From positions 2,914,001-2,978,000 of the forward strand of contig NZ_CP025030.1 in NCBI RefSeq assembly GCF_002812705.1: a DNA stretch of 64,000 nt, given 5' to 3'. The notes below the pieces were generated by a model. It made no database searches. It was not told where the DNA came from and saw only the letters and a program-made list of their open reading frames with translations. Of the stretch, positions 61,645 to 64,000 are shown piece by piece. How positions within the stretch are numbered: the first letter of the stretch is position 1; each line of letters starts with the position of its first letter. Origin of the DNA: Achromobacter spanius (GTDB lineage Bacteria > Pseudomonadota > Gammaproteobacteria > Burkholderiales > Burkholderiaceae_B). The position numbers were made by a program, and so were the translations under genes.

Positions 61645-62553
61645 ATGAATCAAGCGCTAGATGCGGCGCCAACCGAACCCAGGCGGGAAGCTTTCCTGGT
61701 GGCATTGGGCGAGCGCGTGCGCCGCCTGCGAGCCATACGCGGCATGACCCGCAAAAGCCTGTCGCAAGTGACCGGGGTGTCGGAACGGCATCTGGCCAAT
61801 CTTGAACATGGGGTGGGCAATGCGTCCATCCTGGTGCTGCTGCAGATTGCCCGCGCCTTCAATTGCGCGCTGGCTGAACTGGTGGGCGATGTCACCACCG
61901 AATCGCCCGACTGGCTGCTGATCCGCGAACTGCTCAGCGGCCGCACCGAATCCGACCTGCAACGCGCGCGCGAAGCCTTGACGCAACTGTTTGGCGTGGG
62001 CGCGGGCGCGCAGCGGCCCAACCGCACGCAGCGCGTGGCGCTGATCGGGCTGCGTGGCGCGGGCAAGTCCACCCTGGGCCAGATGCTGGCCGACGATCTG
62101 GGCTACCCCTTTGTCGAACTCAACCGCGAGATCGAGCGCGTGGCGGGGTGCAGCATCCTGGAAATCCATAATCTGTATGGCCCCAACGCGTATCGCCGCT
62201 ACGAACGGCGGGCGCTGGAAGAAGCGGTGCAGATCTACCCGGAAATGGTGCTGGCCACCCCCGGCGGGCTGGTGTCCGAACCCGCCACGCTGAACCTGCT
62301 GCTGGCGCACTGCTACACGGTATGGCTGCGCGCCACGCCCGAAGAGCACATGGGCCGCGTCATGGCGCAGGGCGATTTCCGCCCCATGTCGGGCAATAAC
62401 GAAGCCATGGCCGACCTGAAGCGCATCCTGGCCGGGCGCGAGGCTTTCTACGAGAAGGCTGACCTGACCTGGGTCACCAGCAACCTGGAAGTGCAGGAAA
62501 GCTTTGCCGGCCTGCGCACCCAGGTTCGCAAAGCCTGCGGCCTGCCGCTATAA
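61645..62553 (+). CDS. boxR: BoxR: benzoyl-CoA-responsive regulator with shikimate-kinase-like domain
   Basis: A 302-residue two-domain protein. Residues 20-80 are an XRE-type helix-turn-helix (GMTRKSLSQVTGVSERHLANLEHG); residues 128-295 form a shikimate kinase-like P-loop domain with Walker A GLRGAGKST at 135-143. BoxR/BzdR of Azoarcus have this same fusion, bind benzoyl-CoA in the kinase-like domain, and release their operator on binding. It lies between the bclA operon and boxC and should control both. ATG 61645 is preferred over a TTG 18 bases earlier. Confidence 0.94.
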   Translation: MNQALDAAPTEPRREAFLVALGERVRRLRAIRGMTRKSLSQVTGVSERHLANLEHGVGNASILVLLQIARAFNCALAELVGDVTTESPDWLLIRELLSGRTESDLQRAREALTQLFGVGAGAQRPNRTQRVALIGLRGAGKSTLGQMLADDLGYPFVELNREIERVAGCSILEIHNLYGPNAYRRYERRALEEAVQIYPEMVLATPGGLVSEPATLNLLLAHCYTVWLRATPEEHMGRVMAQGDFRPMSGNNEAMADLKRILAGREAFYEKADLTWVTSNLEVQESFAGLRTQVRKACGLPL

Positions 62554-62556
62554 AAC

Positions 62557-62570
62557 TGCACTTTTCTGCA
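62557..62570. promoter_or_regulatory. TGCA-N6-TGCA site, BzdR/BoxR-type operator
   Basis: TGCA-CTTTTC-TGCA starts three bases after the boxR stop and matches the TGCA(N6)TGCA repeat known for BzdR. A second inverted pair lies 36 bases downstream. Confidence 0.55.
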
Positions 62571-62605
62571 TGTCTTGCTTGACGTGTCTTTTTGCCTGAA
62601 CTAAT

Positions 62606-62630
62606 CTGCACAATAATTCATGTGATGCAG
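62606..62630. promoter_or_regulatory. Inverted CTGCA/TGCAG repeat before boxC
   Basis: CTGCA (62606-62610) and TGCAG (62626-62630) are separated by 15 bases, ending 40 bases before the boxC ATG. With the site at 62557 it gives the boxC promoter four TGCA half-sites. Confidence 0.45.
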
Positions 62631-62670
62631 TATTTTTCCTGTCCAGGCAGGGCGTACGAGGAGACACACG

Positions 62671-64000
62671 ATGAGCAGCACCGCAAATGGGGCGGAATCC
62701 CGGCTTGAAGTTCGGCCGGAATCCCGGCCTGAATCTTTGGCAGAAGCCCGCGTCGATTTCCGCACCCAACCCGGCCAATACCGCCATTGGCGCCTGTCGT
62801 TCGACGGCCCCGTCGCCACCCTGGCCATGGATGTGGCCGAAGACGGCGGCCTGCGCCCCGGCTACAAGCTCAAGCTGAATTCCTACGACCTGGGCGTAGA
62901 CATTGAATTGCACGACGCCCTGCAACGCATCCGCTTCGAACACCCCGAAGTGAAAAGCGTGGTCGTCACCAGCATGAAAGACCGCATCTTCTGTTCGGGC
63001 GCCAACATCTTCATGCTGGGCTTGTCGTCGCACGCCTGGAAGGTGAACTTCTGCAAGTTCACCAACGAAACCCGCAACGGCATCGAAGATTCCAGCCGTC
63101 ATAGCGGTCTGAAATTCATCGCCGCGCTGAACGGCGCCTGCGCCGGGGGCGGGTACGAGCTGGCCTTGGCCTGCGACGAAATCTTGCTGGTGGACGACCG
63201 CTCGTCCTCGGTGGCGCTGCCCGAGGTGCCGCTCTTGGGCGTGCTGCCCGGCACAGGCGGGCTGACGCGCGTGACCGACAAGCGGCGCGTGCGCCACGAC
63301 CATGCAGATATCTTCTGCACGCTGGTCGAAGGCGTGCGCGGCCAGCGTGCCAAGGACTGGCGGCTGGTGGACGACGTGGTCAAGCCCGCGCGTTTTGAAG
63401 AGGCGGTGCGTGAACGGGCGATGGCGCTGGCGGAAAGCAGCGACCGCCAGGGGACTGAGCCCGGCATTGCGCTGACGCCGATCGAACGCACTGAAGGCGC
63501 GGACCATTTGTCGTACCGCTACGTGGATATCCAGGTTGACCGCGACAAGCGCCTGGCAACCTGGACCGTGCGCGCTCCGGAAGGCGAGGTGCCATCCGAA
63601 CTGGCTGACATCATGGCCGCGGGCGCCGCATGGTGGCCCTTGCAGATGGCGCGTGAACTGGACGACGCCATCTTGACGATGCGCACCAACGAGCTGGACA
63701 TCGGCACCTGGATCTTCAAGACCGAAGGCGACGCCGCTGCCGTGTTGGCCGCCGACGCCACGCTGCAACGGCACGCGGGCCACTGGTTCGTGCGTGAAAC
63801 GGCCGGCATGCTGCGCCGCACGCTGGCGCGCCTGGACGTTACCTCGCGCAGCCTGTTCGCGCTGATCGAACCCGGCTCCTGCTTTGTGGGCACCTTGCTG
63901 GAACTGGCGCTGGCCGCCGACCGTAGCTACATGCTGGATAGCGAGGCGGATGCCGGTGCCGACGTTGATGAACCTGCCGCGCAGATCGTCGTGGGCGAAC
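62671..64000 (+). CDS. boxC: 2,3-epoxybenzoyl-CoA dihydrolase, 3' end outside window
   Basis: 443 residues are visible of a crotonase-fold enzyme, the ring-cleaving lyase of aerobic benzoyl-CoA catabolism. KDRIFCSGANIFMLGLSSH holds the first oxyanion-hole strand, NGACAGGGYELALACDEILL the second; LPEVPLLGVLPGTGGLTR and the second crotonase half (LFALIEPGSCFVGTLLELALAADR) fit BoxC. The enzyme hydrolyses 2,3-epoxybenzoyl-CoA to 3,4-dehydroadipyl-CoA semialdehyde and formate. The N-terminal 25 residues carry two copies of an ESR-rich repeat. boxB and boxA would follow to the right. Confidence 0.95.
   Translation, partial: MSSTANGAESRLEVRPESRPESLAEARVDFRTQPGQYRHWRLSFDGPVATLAMDVAEDGGLRPGYKLKLNSYDLGVDIELHDALQRIRFEHPEVKSVVVTSMKDRIFCSGANIFMLGLSSHAWKVNFCKFTNETRNGIEDSSRHSGLKFIAALNGACAGGGYELALACDEILLVDDRSSSVALPEVPLLGVLPGTGGLTRVTDKRRVRHDHADIFCTLVEGVRGQRAKDWRLVDDVVKPARFEEAVRERAMALAESSDRQGTEPGIALTPIERTEGADHLSYRYVDIQVDRDKRLATWTVRAPEGEVPSELADIMAAGAAWWPLQMARELDDAILTMRTNELDIGTWIFKTEGDAAAVLAADATLQRHAGHWFVRETAGMLRRTLARLDVTSRSLFALIEPGSCFVGTLLELALAADRSYMLDSEADAGADVDEPAAQIVVGE

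Overview
The window is high-GC DNA from a betaproteobacterium of the Alcaligenaceae (Achromobacter/Bordetella type). This is inferred from gene content: Bug/TctC solute-binding proteins without permeases, a second infA-type IF-1, the fba-purC-purE-purK-tsaC block, an aerobic benzoyl-CoA (box) cluster with boxR, and many IclR-controlled catabolic operons. I found no rRNA, tRNA, CRISPR array, insertion sequence or prophage. It looks like ordinary chromosome rich in transport and catabolism.

Layout. 1-5 kb: a truncated dltD, a MoaB/MogA protein, a small lipoprotein overlapping an M23 peptidase, a small coiled-coil protein, infA with a long hairpin-rich leader, and a GFA-family protein. 5-23 kb: a phosphonate region in two parts. 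phnCDE (uptake) lies behind a candidate Pho box. After an unrelated island (GAF protein, Bug protein, gamma-glutamyltransferase, LysR) come phnN, a DUF1045 2H-phosphoesterase and a first phnM on the minus strand, then phnF, then phnGHIJKLM on the plus strand with a second phnM. A shared 17-bp TCTAGA-centred motif precedes both phnM1 and phnG and is the likely PhnF operator. No phnP is present; the DUF1045 protein may fill that step. 22-25 kb: MOSC protein, acidic hypothetical protein, dicarboxylate symporter, SMP-30 protein.

25.7-36.5 kb: an IclR-controlled uptake/hydrolysis locus with two paralogous family-5 binding proteins, an M20 hydrolase, two permeases, a fused two-domain ATPase and an amidase. 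Two near-identical palindromes mark its two outward promoters. 36.7-43.3 kb: housekeeping genes (fba, purC, purE, purK, tsaC/sua5) plus a GFA protein and a DUF5993/DsbB-like pair. 43.3-43.6 kb: three REP-like repeat units. 43.6-46.9 kb: Bug protein, pcaI, pcaJ and a PcaR-like regulator (beta-ketoadipate step), with a PcaR-like site upstream. 47-54.5 kb: an orphan amino-acid binding protein, an IclR regulator, a ureohydrolase-family protein with altered active-site residues beside a complete polar amino-acid ABC transporter, and a ThDP enzyme.

54.6-64 kb: the benzoate locus. On the minus strand DUF4863, benzoate-CoA ligase, a binding protein and LivHMGF form one operon for uptake and CoA activation; divergent boxR and boxC (cut by the window edge) follow, with TGCA-type repeats in both intergenic regions. 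Benzoate taken up and activated here would be epoxidised and ring-cleaved by Box enzymes and enter beta-ketoadipyl-CoA metabolism, which links it functionally to pcaIJ. The likely new biology is in details: the phnP-less C-P lyase gene set with two PhnM, the paired IclR palindromes, the variant DsbB and ureohydrolase active sites, and the infA leader.
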